Of a stretch of 64,000 nucleotides of DNA, positions 47,122 to 57,289 are shown one piece after another (position 1 is the stretch's first letter; every line of letters begins with the position of its first letter). The translations under genes were made by a program, and so were the position numbers. The stretch spans positions 62,001-126,000 of the forward strand of contig NZ_PTRA01000007.1 in NCBI RefSeq assembly GCF_002943425.1. The letters are read 5' to 3'. The stretch is from Siphonobacter curvatus (GTDB taxonomy: Bacteria > Bacteroidota > Bacteroidia > Cytophagales > Spirosomataceae). The notes under the pieces are model-generated. The model was given only the letters and a program-made list of their open reading frames with translations, was not told the DNA's origin and made no database searches.

Positions 47122-48864
47122 TTACTCTAAGCGAATTTTATCAACGGCCTGCCCGGCGGGAACCATCGGGAATACGTTTTCCTCTTTCTCGCAAATCACC
47201 TCCAGTAAGTAAGGGCCATCGTGATTCAACATCGTGTCCAACGATTCGCTCAGGGCTGACCGGTCGCGGCAGGTATGGCCTTCAATGTGGAAACCTTTGG
47301 CGATGGTTACAAAATCCGGGTTTTTGATATCGACGAAGCTGTAGCGGTTGTCAAAGAACAACTGTTGCCACTGGCGTACCATGCCCAGGAAGTTGTTGTT
47401 GAGAATGACGATTTTGATGTTCAGGTTTTCCTGCCAAATTGTAGCCAGCTCCTGAAGCGTCATCTGAAATCCGCCATCACCGATGAAGGCTACGACCTCC
47501 CGATCGGGTGCTCCGCGTTTGGCTCCAATGGCAGCCGGCAGGGCAAAGCCCATGGTACCTGCCCCACCCGAGGTTACGACCGAATTATGCTTTTTGAATC
47601 GGTAGTAGCGATTGGCAATCATCTGGTGTTGTCCTACGTCGGTCACGACGACGGCTTCCCCTTTGGTTTTTTCCGAGATCAGGTGTACTACTTCACCCAT
47701 TTTGATTTCGTTGCCTTCGTGGAAAAGCGTAGCCCGCGTGATTTTCTCGTCTTCAACGGCATCATACTTGCGGAATTCATCCCGCCATTCGGCATGGGTC
47801 CGTTCTTCTACCAGGGGTAACAGGGCTTTGAGAGCCTCTTTGGCATCCCCCACGACCGGAGCCGTTGCCTTGATATTTTTATCAATTTCAGCCGGATCAA
47901 TTTCGATGTGAACGACCTTGGCCTGCGTAGCGTACTTACTCAAATCACCCGTTACACGGTCGTCGAAACGCATACCGATGGCGATCAACAGGTCACATTG
48001 ATTGGTCAGGACGTTCGGCCCGTAATTGCCGTGCATACCCAGCCAGCCTACGTAATTGGGATGGTCTGCATCAAGGGCCGACATGCCTAATAACGTCGCG
48101 GCTACCGGAATACCCGTCTTTTCGGTAAAGGCTTTCAGTTCCGCTTCAGCCTTGGCGAGCGTAATGCCGTGACCTGCCAGAATGTAGGGTTTCTTAGCCC
48201 GGTTGATCAATTCGGCTGCCGCCTTTAACTGATCGTCTTTGGGTACCATCCGGGGCTTATAACTCACCATCGTTTCGCACTTGTGGTACGAAAAGGGTCG
48301 GGTCATCAACTCCATCTGAGCCGTCCGGGTAAAGTCCAGCACGACGGGTCCGGGGCGACCCGTTTGGGCGATGTAAAAGGCCTTGGCAATCATCTCCGGC
48401 ACTTCATCGGCACTGGTAATCTGATAATTCCACTTCGTAATGGGCATCGTCATCCCGATTACGTCCGCCTCCTGGAAAGCATCCGTTCCCAGCAGCTTAT
48501 TGTATACCTGACCAATGATACACACCATCGGCGTTGAATCGAGCAGGGCATCACAAATGGGTGTCATCAGGTTGGTTGCTCCGGGGCCGGAGGTTACCAG
48601 ACAAACACCCGCCCGATTTTGCATGCGGGCGTAACCCTGTGCAGCGTGACCGGCTCCCTGTTCGTGGCGAACCAAGATATGATGAAGGACGTCCCGGTAA
48701 TCGAATAGGGCGTCATAGGTAGGCATGATTGCTCCACCGGGATACCCGAAAATGGTATCCACTCCTTCGGCCAGTAACGCCAGCATCAGGGCATGTGAGC
48801 CCGTTACGGTACGTTGAGAGGCTTCTTCCAAAACTTCGGCAACAGTTTGCTTCTGGTGTGCCAT
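47122..48864 (-). CDS. ilvB: Acetolactate synthase large (catalytic) subunit
   Basis: 580 aa ThDP enzyme. Catalytic Glu in [20 protein letters not shown] region, and the ThDP/Mg motif [30 protein letters not shown]. It condenses pyruvate to acetolactate, or pyruvate with 2-ketobutyrate. 76 bases downstream of ilvD. Confidence 0.97.
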   Translation of the reverse strand: MAHQKQTVAEVLEEASQRTVTGSHALMLALLAEGVDTIFGYPGGAIMPTYDALFDYRDVLHHILVRHEQGAGHAAQGYARMQNRAGVCLVTSGPGATNLMTPICDALLDSTPMVCIIGQVYNKLLGTDAFQEADVIGMTMPITKWNYQITSADEVPEMIAKAFYIAQTGRPGPVVLDFTRTAQMELMTRPFSYHKCETMVSYKPRMVPKDDQLKAAAELINRAKKPYILAGHGITLAKAEAELKAFTEKTGIPVAATLLGMSALDADHPNYVGWLGMHGNYGPNVLTNQCDLLIAIGMRFDDRVTGDLSKYATQAKVVHIEIDPAEIDKNIKATAPVVGDAKEALKALLPLVEERTHAEWRDEFRKYDAVEDEKITRATLFHEGNEIKMGEVVHLISEKTKGEAVVVTDVGQHQMIANRYYRFKKHNSVVTSGGAGTMGFALPAAIGAKRGAPDREVVAFIGDGGFQMTLQELATIWQENLNIKIVILNNNFLGMVRQWQQLFFDNRYSFVDIKNPDFVTIAKGFHIEGHTCRDRSALSESLDTMLNHDGPYLLEVICEKEENVFPMVPAGQAVDKIRLE

Positions 48865-48940
48865 AGGATTCTTCCTTTGTGTTAACGATGCCTCGTTAAC
48901 CAGTTGATTGTTAACTACTCCAAGTTCAGTACTATCTATT

Positions 48941-50632
48941 TTACAAATCCGTTACGCAGCCCAAGCTAGCTGACGAAACGTTTTTAATATACTTCCGCAG
49001 TACACCCTGTTTAAACGGATTTTCCGGAGCGACCCAGGCGGCTTTACGAGCGGCCATTTCTTCATCGGAAATGTGTACCTGCAAAATGTTATTCACGGCA
49101 TCGATGGTGATTAGATCGCCGTCCTGTACCAGGGCAATCGGGCCGCCGTCAAAAGCTTCGGGGGTCACGTGGCCAACGACGAATCCGTGCGTACCGCCCG
49201 AGAAACGGCCATCGGTAATCATGGCAATCGAGTTACCCAGACCGGCCCCGATTACCGCCGAGGTAGGCTTCAGCATTTCCGGCATACCCGGTCCACCTTT
49301 AGGACCTTCGTAACGGATCACGACAACCATGCCGGGTTTCACTTCACCGTTGGCTAAAGCGGCCATGAGCGTTTCTTCCTTATCGCACACTTTCGCAATG
49401 CCTTCGAACCGTTCGCCTTCTTTACCCGTAATCTTAGCAACGGCACCCGTGGGAGCCAGGTTTCCGTACAGAATCTGTAAGTGACCCGTAGCTTTGATGG
49501 GGTTTTCAATCGGGAAAATGATTTTCTGCGATTCGAATTCCAGGTCGGGTTCTCCAGCCAGGTTTTCAGCGATGGTTTTTCCGGTGATGGTTATACAGTC
49601 ACCATGTAGTAATCCGACGCTCAACAGGTATTTCATCACAGCCGGTACGCCGCCAATGGCTAACATATCTTCCATGAAGTACTTTCCGGAAGGTTTCAGA
49701 TCCGCCAGCAAAGGCGTCCGGTCACTAATGTCCTGAATGTCTTTCAGCGTAAATTCTACACCCGCTGCGTGGCCAATCGCCAAATAATGAAGGACCGCAT
49801 TCGTCGATCCACCCAGGGCCATCACCAACGTCAGAGCGTTTTCAAGTGATTTACGAGTGATGATATCGCGGGGCTTTAAATCCAATTCGAGCAGTTTTTT
49901 CATCGCTGCTCCTACCGCCAGACATTCCGCCTGTTTGCCTTCGTGCGTAGCGGGGTACGTACTGGAATTCGGTAAGCTCAAACCCAAGGCTTCAATACTG
50001 GAAGCCATGGTATTAGCCGTATACATCCCGCCGCAAGCTCCGGCTCCGGGAATGGCATTCTGGATGACTCCTTTGTAATCTTCGTCGGCGATGGTACCCG
50101 CGAATTTTTTACCTAAAGCTTCAAACGCTGAAATAATGTCGAGTTTCTGACCTTTCCACTGGCCCGTCCGAATGGTACCACCGTATACCATGATCCCGGG
50201 ACGATTCAAGCGAGCCATAGCCATGATGGCTCCGGGCATGTTTTTATCGCATCCGACGACCGTAATCACACCGTCGTACCATTGTCCGGCCACTACGTCT
50301 TCAATCGAATCGGCGATGATATCACGGCTGGGCAGGGAGTAACTCATGCCATCGTTTCCGTTCGTCATCCCATCGGATACGCCAATCGTATTAAAGATCA
50401 GTCCGACCAGACCATTCGCCTGCACGCCTTTTTTCACGTGAACAGCAAGTCCGTTCAGGTGCATATTACAGGTATTTCCTTCGTAACCCGTACTGGCAAT
50501 GCCAATCTGGGCTTTCGACATATCTTCTTCGGTGAGGCCCACGCCGTATAACATGGCCTGAGCCGCCGGATTGGTCACTTCTTGAGTAAGCGTACGTGAG
50601 TACTTATTCAATGGGGTACTTTCGGTAGTCAT
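48941..50632 (-). CDS. ilvD: Dihydroxy-acid dehydratase
   Basis: 563 aa. Fe-S cysteine motifs [13 protein letters not shown] and [13 protein letters not shown]; also [17 protein letters not shown]. Third common step of Ile/Val synthesis. First structural gene of the ilv operon, 158 bases after the attenuator. Confidence 0.97.
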   Translation of the reverse strand: MTTESTPLNKYSRTLTQEVTNPAAQAMLYGVGLTEEDMSKAQIGIASTGYEGNTCNMHLNGLAVHVKKGVQANGLVGLIFNTIGVSDGMTNGNDGMSYSLPSRDIIADSIEDVVAGQWYDGVITVVGCDKNMPGAIMAMARLNRPGIMVYGGTIRTGQWKGQKLDIISAFEALGKKFAGTIADEDYKGVIQNAIPGAGACGGMYTANTMASSIEALGLSLPNSSTYPATHEGKQAECLAVGAAMKKLLELDLKPRDIITRKSLENALTLVMALGGSTNAVLHYLAIGHAAGVEFTLKDIQDISDRTPLLADLKPSGKYFMEDMLAIGGVPAVMKYLLSVGLLHGDCITITGKTIAENLAGEPDLEFESQKIIFPIENPIKATGHLQILYGNLAPTGAVAKITGKEGERFEGIAKVCDKEETLMAALANGEVKPGMVVVIRYEGPKGGPGMPEMLKPTSAVIGAGLGNSIAMITDGRFSGGTHGFVVGHVTPEAFDGGPIALVQDGDLITIDAVNNILQVHISDEEMAARKAAWVAPENPFKQGVLRKYIKNVSSASLGCVTDL

Positions 50633-50791
50633 AGGAGCTCGTTGTTAAGCGAACGACTCGGAAAAGTGAAGCGAAGAAGGTCCATCAGGGCCAGACTCTT
50701 CCGTTTGCATTCTTACAGTATGATGATAAACAAAATTGCACTAATCGAATAAATCTTGCCTTATTCTAAGACACTGATGGTTTGATAACAA

Positions 50792-50824
50792 AAAGACCTT
50801 TCTCGGGATGTGAGAAAGGTCTTT
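50792..50824 (-). terminator. Attenuator terminator of the ilv operon
   Basis: A perfect 13-bp stem (50792-50804 with 50812-50824, loop of seven) followed on the minus strand by TTTTTGTTAT. It lies between the leader peptide and ilvD. Its 5' arm plus loop (50820-50809) can pair instead with 50850-50839, 11 of 12 bases, which overlaps the leader stop codon. Confidence 0.88.
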
Positions 50825-50845
50825 CGTGGTGAATATCAACCTATC

Positions 50846-50911
50846 TCACACCGATGTTCGGATGAGCACGAGAAGAATAATCACAGAAATATTTAAAACG
50901 AATTGAGCCAT
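50846..50911 (-). CDS. ilvL: ilv operon leader peptide (attenuator)
   Basis: 21 codons, ATG 50911-50909 to TGA 50848-50846. It holds four Val, four Leu and four Ile, including the run VIILLVLI at residues 10-17. It has about 33 bases of 5' UTR from the predicted start site. Followed 21 bases later by the terminator stem. Ribosome stalling from shortage of charged tRNA for any of the three amino acids would leave the stop-codon region free to form the antiterminator. Confidence 0.85.
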   Translation of the reverse strand: MAQFVLNISVIILLVLIRTSV

Positions 50912-50950
50912 TAGGAATTGAATTTTGCCGTTTTTACCGGCGGCGTATCG

Positions 50951-50983
50951 CAAAGGTAAAGGCTTCCATTTTTTAATTCCAAA
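50951..50983 (-). promoter_or_regulatory. Predicted promoter of the ilv operon
   Basis: Minus strand TTTG (50983-50980), 21 bases, TACCTTTG (50958-50951). The motifs are perfect; the spacing is two bases longer than ideal. The start site would be near 50944. The rest of the gap to the plus-strand gene at 51133 is AT-rich without further features. Confidence 0.65.
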
Positions 50984-51132
50984 AAAAATTTTGCCTTTTT
51001 TCATAGCTACCGCATTCTATTGCCATATTATTAAAAAGCACTTCATGATTTTGTAAAATTTGCATCACATTGCCATAATAACCAAACGTTAGTTTCGCAG
51101 CCACTACTCTTTGCATTTAATCCTTGGCTGCG

Positions 51133-52464
51133 ATGTCACGTACCTCTACTTTTTCGCTAAAACCATTTGGCCTCGCGCTGGGTTCATGGGCTCTGCTCAG
51201 TTCCTGTACGGATCATGAATTGCCCGGTGGCACTTCGTATCCGTCCCAAGCAACCGTCTCGACTCCGAAGGTCTTGGCTACGTTTACCAACGACTTTACT
51301 AGAAATCTGCCGATTACGGCTTATAATGGTGGCTTCGGCTCGGCGATGGCCGTTGATCCCAATGATCCCCAAATTTTTTATCTGCTGACCGACCGTGGTC
51401 CCAATACGGATGGGGTTGGTTCAGATGCCAAGGTTTTTCCTGTACCGGACTTCGCTCCGCAAATTGGAAAATTCCGTTTAGAAGGAGGCGAGTTAAAACT
51501 CATCGAAACGATTGAACTAAAGGATGCTACGGGGAAAAAACTGACGGGTTTACCCAATCCCGTAGGTTCGGGTAATGCGGGTGAACTAGCTCAGGATATG
51601 AACCTTCAGCCCTTATCGCCAGCTACAGATCCCAACGGACTTGATTCAGAAGGTCTCGTCGCTATGGCCGATGGTTCGTTCTGGGTATCGGATGAATACG
51701 GTCCGCACATTGTTCATTTCGATCGTACTGGCCGTACCCTGCGTCGCCTGAATCCATTCAATACGGGAGCGGACGCGCTGCCTCAAGTACTCGCTAAACG
51801 CTGGCCCAATCGCGGGATGGAAGGACTGACGATTACCCCCGATGGCAAAACGCTGGTGGGTATCATGCAGAATACGCTTCGTAACCCAAACAAGGCTACG
51901 GCTGATAACTCTACGGTACTACGGATTCTGACGTATCAAATTGAAACGGGCGTGACGCAGCAGTTTATCTACCTCATGGATAAGCCCAATCCCTTCCGGG
52001 TTAGTGAAATTACGGCCATTACCAACACCACTTTTCTGGTGCTGGAACGGAATGACGACGCCTTGGGCGGTGGCAATACACCGGTAAAAAATATTTTCAA
52101 AATTGACATTACCGGAGCTACGGACGTATCGGATTCTGAAAATAAGGCCTCTGGGAAATTGTTTGGTGGCAAAACGCTGGAAGAATTGCCCCTTGCCGAA
52201 TGGCCGAACTACGGCATTAAATCCGTGAAGAAGGAATTTGTCGTAGATGTTATACAGGCCATCCCGAACTATCCCCACGATAAAGTTGAGGGTCTGGTGG
52301 TACTAAGCCCTACGCTGATTGCCGTTGCCAATGACGACGACTTTGGTTTAGCGACCGAAGGTACCTCGGCTAATCGGAAGATGATCCAGAAAATTCTCCC
52401 TTCTGTGAATAAAGTTGATTTTAATGCCGTCTATTTCATTTCTTTGCCGAAAGCTTTAAAGTAA
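51133..52464 (+). CDS. Phytase-like (esterase-like) exported lipoprotein
   Basis: About 443 aa from ATG 51133. Lipoprotein signal (LALGSWALLSSCTDHE). A beta-propeller-like body contains AMAVDPNDPQIFYLLTDRGPNT, DSEGLVAMADGSFWVSDEYGPHIVHFD, NRGMEGLTITPDGKTLVG and DKVEGLVVLSPTLIAVANDDDFG, the signature pattern of the phytase-like/esterase-like family. The substrate is unknown. It is a single gene, convergent with the ECF sigma. Confidence 0.88.
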   Translation: MSRTSTFSLKPFGLALGSWALLSSCTDHELPGGTSYPSQATVSTPKVLATFTNDFTRNLPITAYNGGFGSAMAVDPNDPQIFYLLTDRGPNTDGVGSDAKVFPVPDFAPQIGKFRLEGGELKLIETIELKDATGKKLTGLPNPVGSGNAGELAQDMNLQPLSPATDPNGLDSEGLVAMADGSFWVSDEYGPHIVHFDRTGRTLRRLNPFNTGADALPQVLAKRWPNRGMEGLTITPDGKTLVGIMQNTLRNPNKATADNSTVLRILTYQIETGVTQQFIYLMDKPNPFRVSEITAITNTTFLVLERNDDALGGGNTPVKNIFKIDITGATDVSDSENKASGKLFGGKTLEELPLAEWPNYGIKSVKKEFVVDVIQAIPNYPHDKVEGLVVLSPTLIAVANDDDFGLATEGTSANRKMIQKILPSVNKVDFNAVYFISLPKALK

Positions 52465-52516
52465 CCATCATCTTTCTACCTTCAATCTGGGGCCTCCTCC
52501 TTGTGGGGAGGCTCTT

Positions 52517-53095
52517 CTATATCCAGGCAGAAAAGACCAGTACCCAGGTTACGATCACATCCCGTAAAAAATGTAGAGCCCGGCTTAGGTGATTGGTTAC
52601 CGATTGAGCCTGAATGCCCATGATCAGGCCAATTTCTTCGTTCGACAAATTATCGTAAAACGCCAGCATCACGGCTTCCCGTTGCCGTTCGGGCAAACGA
52701 TCAATTCCCTGCCGTAACCGCTGTAGGCGATCCTGTCGGCTTTCCTCTTCCAGAATATCCGATTCAATGGAAGGCATAAATAATTCCGCGGGCCAGATTT
52801 CCTGCCAGTCGATGCTATCGTCGGAGCGTTTGCGGGTTTTGGACAAGGCATTACGTAATACCCGAAACAGATAGAATTTAATCGTCTGCAAGTCGGTCAG
52901 ATGTTCCCGCCGCTGCCAGATTTCAACGAAAACATCCTGAATGGTATCCCGCACCAAGTCGTAATCCGAAGTCAGCCGTTTTCCGTACGAGAACAAGGCT
53001 GGAGCGTAGCGTCGATAGATGGCTTCGTACGCCTGGGCATCCCCCCGACGAAAGGCATTCCAAAGTTCAAAATCAGACGTACAGGTGGTATGCAT
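52517..53095 (-). CDS. ECF sigma factor without an adjacent anti-sigma gene
   Basis: 192 aa. Regions 2 (YEAIYRRYAPALFSYGKRL ... DTIQDVFVEIWQRREHL) and 4 (LPERQREAVMLAFYDNLSNEEIGLIMGIQAQSVTNHL). The last residues are hydrophobic. Unlike the sigma at 35514 it has no FecR or SusC next to it. It is 76 bases downstream of the dehydratase gene on the same strand. The lone FecR at 60114 could be its partner. Confidence 0.93.
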   Translation of the reverse strand: MHTTCTSDFELWNAFRRGDAQAYEAIYRRYAPALFSYGKRLTSDYDLVRDTIQDVFVEIWQRREHLTDLQTIKFYLFRVLRNALSKTRKRSDDSIDWQEIWPAELFMPSIESDILEEESRQDRLQRLRQGIDRLPERQREAVMLAFYDNLSNEEIGLIMGIQAQSVTNHLSRALHFLRDVIVTWVLVFSAWI

Positions 53096-53171
53096 AGGCT
53101 TAGGTTTTTAAAAAGTGGTGTTTGGCAGGGCGTGTGATCGCCTTCCTACCAAACACCGAACAATTCTACGT

Positions 53172-54629
53172 TTAACTCCAGTCCCGATCCCAGGAATCCG
53201 GTGTATCCCACTGCGTAGTCGGAGCAAACCATTGTTCCCCTTTTTTCAGAAACTTCTTGGCAAATTCTTCGTTGAATTCCACGCCTAAGCCCGGCTTGTC
53301 GGGTACTTTCACGAAGCCATTGGCAAAGGGTTTATCAATGCCCGTTACCAAATCTTCCCAACCGGCAATGTCCACGCCGTGGTGCTCCAGAGCAATAAAA
53401 TTCTGCGTAGCCGCCGCACAATGGACATTGGCCATCATGCAGATGGGGGTTCCGGCAAAGTGCATGGCCATGGGAACGCCGTGTTCCTCGGCGTAGTCAC
53501 CGATTTTTTTCGTTTCCAGGATCCCGCCCGACGAAGCTAGATCCGGGTGAATCATGTCTACCGCCTTGGCGTTAATGAGCTTGATGAATTCTTCTTTGGC
53601 GTAAATATCTTCGCCCGTCAGCGTAGGCGTTTCGATGGCTTCAGTAATCTGTCGCCACTGGTCGTGGTAAAACCAGGGAACCAGGTCTTCCAACCAGGCC
53701 AGCTGATATTTCTCCACCGCTTTCCCAATCCGAATCGCCGTATTGACGTCGAAATGGCCAAAGTGATCCGCCGAAATTGGAATATCGTACCCTACTACAC
53801 TTCGTACTTTTTCTACGTAATCGGCAATGTATTGAATCCCTTTTTCTGTCACCTGTACGCGGGTAAAGGGGTGTTTGGTCAGGCCGTAACTACCTACGCG
53901 TCCGATCTTGCTATTGCCGTACTGGTTGCGAATATCCCAAAGACCAGCTCCAATGAGCATGTCCGGTTTATCGGCCAGCAGACCAATCCCGAAATCCATT
54001 TTTAACCAGGTATATCCTTTATCGAGTCGCGTTTCCTTGAGTTTCTTTCCGAACGCTTTCGGATCATCGACTTCGGGTGTATCGGCGTACAAGCGGATTT
54101 CATCGCGGTACTTCCCCCCCAACAGTTGGTAGACGGGTACATTATAGGCTTTACCGGCCAGATCCCACAACGCCATCTCGACGCCGCATACGCCTCCGGC
54201 AGCCCGACCGTGATTGCCAAAGGGGCGAATCATCTTAAAAAGCTGCTCGACGTTACAGGGATTTTTACCGAGTAGACGGCTCTTGAGCATTAACGCGTAC
54301 TTCGGACTAGCTCCATCGCGTACTTCCCCCCAGCCCACAATTCCCTGATTCGTTTCAATGCGAATCACGGGGCTGGTAAAGGGAACACCCTGTAAATGGG
54401 CGATGCGGAGATCCGTAATTTTCAGTTCGGATGGTTTGGAAGCCCGGCCTACCCGTTGCGTAACATATTCGAGTTCCTGCTCGGTCTTTCCATCAAAACG
54501 CATTCCTAACGCAAGGCCGCCTAAAGCGGCTTTCCGCATAAAATTTCGGCGATCCGAGCCGGGCTTGCTTTCGGGCGGAGGTACAGCCGCCTGTGTCGGC
54601 AGCTTGAAGCGGTCGATAAACTTTTTCAT
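53172..54629 (-). CDS. Enolase-superfamily (mandelate racemase/acid-sugar dehydratase) protein with export signal
   Basis: 485 aa. An N-terminal Tat-like motif (SDRRNFMRKAALGGLALG, residues about 25-42) suggests export. Then the capping domain, then the barrel: LKMDFGIG (a Lys, but Asp where the second Lys of KxK is usual), metal ligands in ISADHFGHFD, WLEDLVPW and TGEDIY, and a His/Asp pair in HPDLASSGG and MHFAGTP. It probably dehydrates an acid sugar or a related alpha-hydroxy acid. It is divergent from the symporter and RraA genes, with which it shares an upstream motif. Confidence 0.9.
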   Translation of the reverse strand: MKKFIDRFKLPTQAAVPPPESKPGSDRRNFMRKAALGGLALGMRFDGKTEQELEYVTQRVGRASKPSELKITDLRIAHLQGVPFTSPVIRIETNQGIVGWGEVRDGASPKYALMLKSRLLGKNPCNVEQLFKMIRPFGNHGRAAGGVCGVEMALWDLAGKAYNVPVYQLLGGKYRDEIRLYADTPEVDDPKAFGKKLKETRLDKGYTWLKMDFGIGLLADKPDMLIGAGLWDIRNQYGNSKIGRVGSYGLTKHPFTRVQVTEKGIQYIADYVEKVRSVVGYDIPISADHFGHFDVNTAIRIGKAVEKYQLAWLEDLVPWFYHDQWRQITEAIETPTLTGEDIYAKEEFIKLINAKAVDMIHPDLASSGGILETKKIGDYAEEHGVPMAMHFAGTPICMMANVHCAAATQNFIALEHHGVDIAGWEDLVTGIDKPFANGFVKVPDKPGLGVEFNEEFAKKFLKKGEQWFAPTTQWDTPDSWDRDWS

Positions 54630-54642
54630 TGTATTATATAGA

Positions 54643-54776
54643 GTTTAGAGGTAATTTTTCGGCGAAAAGTTACGCACAATACGGAGTATCCAAGAATAAA
54701 TTGTCTTTTTTTTGCACTACGACTTAATGAATGTCTGGCAAAAGCGTCATTAGGCGTAACTTTTCTACCTCTAAAC
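54643..54776. promoter_or_regulatory. Shared inverted regulatory sequence between divergent dehydratase and symporter genes
   Basis: TACCTCTAAAC occurs on the minus strand (54653-54643) 14 bases before the dehydratase ATG and on the plus strand (54766-54776) six bases before the symporter ATG. Each is preceded by GCGTAACTTTT (54675-54665 minus; 54754-54764 plus), with an 11-base spacer on the left and one base on the right. A third TACCTCTAAAC (56105-56115) precedes the RraA gene. This suggests a common operator or 5'-UTR element. Confidence 0.55.
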
Positions 54777-54782
54777 ATATCT

Positions 54783-56078
54783 ATGAAAAAAGTTTTCACC
54801 TTCGCTCTGATCCTGAGCGGACTAAGTCTATTGCTTGCCTTAGGCTTATTTCTAACGGGGTCCGGCTCGCATACGGCTCTGCCCGTGATTGGGGGGCTGT
54901 TTCTATTAGCCATCGGCGTTCGACGCTCCCCGGCAACCACCAGTCTGACCTATACGGTACTGATTCTGACGGCCGTATCGGTGGCGATGTATCAACCGCA
55001 GTGGTTTATCCGCTGGGGAAACTTTGAACTCAAACGGCTCATCATCCCGCTCCTGCAAATCATCATGTTTGGGATGGGTTCGCAGTCGAGTTTGGAGGAC
55101 TTTGCCGGCATTGCCAAAAACCCGAAAGGAGTACTCGTGGGCATTACGAGCCATTACCTGATTATGCCCAGTATCGGATTTCTGCTGGCAGTCACCTTCC
55201 CCCTGCCGCCGGAAATTGCTACGGGTATTATTCTAGTGGGTTGCTCGCCGAGCGGGCTGGCTTCCAATGTGATGGCTTACATTGCCCGGGCTAATGTGCC
55301 CTTATCGGTAACCGTTACGGCTTTTTCTACGCTGTTATCGCCCTTACTAACGCCGGCGTTGCTCCAGCTTTTGGCGGGGGCCTTTTTACCCGTTGATTTC
55401 TGGAAAATGGTCATGGAGATTTTTAACATCACCATTCTACCCATTGTGGCGGGTCTGCTCTTTAACGCCTTGGCTTATCCGGGTCAATCCCGCCGGAGCA
55501 TCGCGATTCAGATCGCGGTGTATTTCGGCATCATTCTGCTCAAAAATGCCATTGCGTTAGTGGAAGGCTCGACGGATTTCGCTGAAACGGTCGGCTGGAA
55601 TGTGTTCTGGTTTATTGGCATGCCCCTGCTCGGTGGCTGGCTCTTTCAACGCTGGGCCGGAGGTCGCCGGGAAATTATGGATTCGATTTTATCCACGCTT
55701 TCCATGGTGGGGATTACTACCATTATCGTCGTGATTACGGCGGCGGGTCAGCAGAGTTTATTGCAGGTAGGGTTGGTACTGGTACTGGCTTGCTTTCTGC
55801 ACAATACGCTGGGTTATTTTCTGGGTTACTGGTGTTGCCGACTTGTAGGTTTAAATGAACAGTCAAGCCGCTCGGTAGCCTTTGAAGTGGGCATGCAGAA
55901 TGCGGGGATGGCTTCGGGTCTGGCTTTACAAATGGGGCAGCTGGCCACTACGGGCCTGGCTCCGGCCGTGTTCGGTCCGCTGATGAACACGACGGGTTCC
56001 ATGCTCGCCAACTGGTGGCGGAGTAAACCACCGCAATCCGAAGAAGTACCCGCCGAGCCCTCGCCCGTGTCTTCTTAG
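54783..56078 (+). CDS. Bile acid:sodium symporter (BASS) family transporter
   Basis: 431 aa, nine to ten membrane helices. The family motif GCSPSGLASNVMAYIARANV and the following helix (TAFSTLLSPLLTPALLQ) are clear, as is ENAIAL/ FEVGMQNAGMASGLAL near the C-terminus. These carry organic anions with sodium. Between the dehydratase and RraA genes it is likely to import their acid substrate; that is inference from context. Confidence 0.93.
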   Translation: MKKVFTFALILSGLSLLLALGLFLTGSGSHTALPVIGGLFLLAIGVRRSPATTSLTYTVLILTAVSVAMYQPQWFIRWGNFELKRLIIPLLQIIMFGMGSQSSLEDFAGIAKNPKGVLVGITSHYLIMPSIGFLLAVTFPLPPEIATGIILVGCSPSGLASNVMAYIARANVPLSVTVTAFSTLLSPLLTPALLQLLAGAFLPVDFWKMVMEIFNITILPIVAGLLFNALAYPGQSRRSIAIQIAVYFGIILLKNAIALVEGSTDFAETVGWNVFWFIGMPLLGGWLFQRWAGGRREIMDSILSTLSMVGITTIIVVITAAGQQSLLQVGLVLVLACFLHNTLGYFLGYWCCRLVGLNEQSSRSVAFEVGMQNAGMASGLALQMGQLATTGLAPAVFGPLMNTTGSMLANWWRSKPPQSEEVPAEPSPVSS

Positions 56079-56126
56079 TCCAATGAATTTTTAGTTCTCT
56101 TTTATACCTCTAAACTCTATCCAAGT

Positions 56127-57050
56127 ATGCGTTTTTCATTCGTAGTAGTGGCTTCTCTGTTGCTAGCGGCCCAGTTGCGTACATCAGCCCAGCACATCAA
56201 TGCTCCCAAAGAGCTGATTCAAACCTACACTTCGCAGTATAAGGGCGAACGCTTCCCGGACGGGCGGCCCAAAGTGCCGGATGATCTGGTAAAGCGACTC
56301 AAGGATATTTCGCTGGAAGAAGCCTGGGGTGTGCTTCGCAATGAAGGGTATACCAATCAGTTTGAGGCGGGCTGGATGCGAATTAGTCCGGGAAAAGTAC
56401 TCGCGGGCCGGGTACTCACGGCTCAATACATGCCCTCTCGGCCCGATATGGAAAATCCAGTGAAGGAAAAAGGGAAAGCGGAAAACCGCAAAGGAGCCCC
56501 TAACTCCTGGCCCATTGATCAACTTACCGAAAATGACGTATACGTAGCCGATGGCTTCGGTAAACTCGTCGACGGTACTCTGATTGGGGATAACCTCGGT
56601 AATTCCATCTACGCCAAATCCAAAACCGGTGTCGTCTTTGATGGCAGCGTTCGCGATCTGGAAGGCCTCGAAGAAATTGAAGGCTTTACGGGTTTCGTTC
56701 GGGGCTTTGATCCTTCGTTTATCAAAGACATGCTCATGACGGGTATTAACTATCCCATTCGTATTGGCCGGGCGACGGTAGTACCGGGTGATCTGGTTCT
56801 GGGAAAAACGGAAGGGGTGATTTTCATTCCCGCTCACCTGGCTGAAAAGGTGATTACCTCTTCCGAATGGATTGCTCTGACGGATGACTTTGGCCACCAG
56901 ATGCTTCGCGAAGGCAAGTACACCCCCGGCGAAATCGATATGAAATGGTCGCCTGCCATTGTACAAACGTTTCGCGACTGGCTCAAGGCTCACCCTGAAA
57001 AAGTCAAGATGTCGGCGGCACAGCTGGAAGAGCGGATTAAGAAGCTGTAG
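56127..57050 (+). CDS. RraA-family protein (aldolase-like) with signal peptide
   Basis: 307 aa. Signal peptide (VVVASLLLAAQLRTSAQ). RraA/HMG aldolase fold motifs: VYVADGFGKLVDGTLIGDNL, YAKSKTGVVFDGSVRDLEGL (the Arg-Asp metal and substrate loop) and GDLVLGKTEGVIFIP. In this superfamily, class II aldolases cleave 4-hydroxy-2-oxo acids. With the dehydratase and symporter it suggests breakdown of an acid sugar, partly outside the cytoplasm. The C-terminus has an extra helix not found in short RraA proteins. Confidence 0.88.
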   Translation: MRFSFVVVASLLLAAQLRTSAQHINAPKELIQTYTSQYKGERFPDGRPKVPDDLVKRLKDISLEEAWGVLRNEGYTNQFEAGWMRISPGKVLAGRVLTAQYMPSRPDMENPVKEKGKAENRKGAPNSWPIDQLTENDVYVADGFGKLVDGTLIGDNLGNSIYAKSKTGVVFDGSVRDLEGLEEIEGFTGFVRGFDPSFIKDMLMTGINYPIRIGRATVVPGDLVLGKTEGVIFIPAHLAEKVITSSEWIALTDDFGHQMLREGKYTPGEIDMKWSPAIVQTFRDWLKAHPEKVKMSAAQLEERIKKL

Positions 57051-57289
57051 GTGGATGGATTGGTTGTAGTTAATCGTCGAAAGGACGTAGGCTCTTGTCA
57101 GGCAGGAGGTTATGTCCTTTTGACGTTTTGAAGGGACCCCGTATACGGGACTATTTACAGGGAAGACTTCGGGGTTACCCAACAGGCATGCCCAAGGCTA
57201 TTGGTGCACGTTTCCTAACCTGTACCCCTGGGAGGATATTTAATCCAAAACAAATGCCCAAACCATCCACGAAAACCATTAACCCACCC

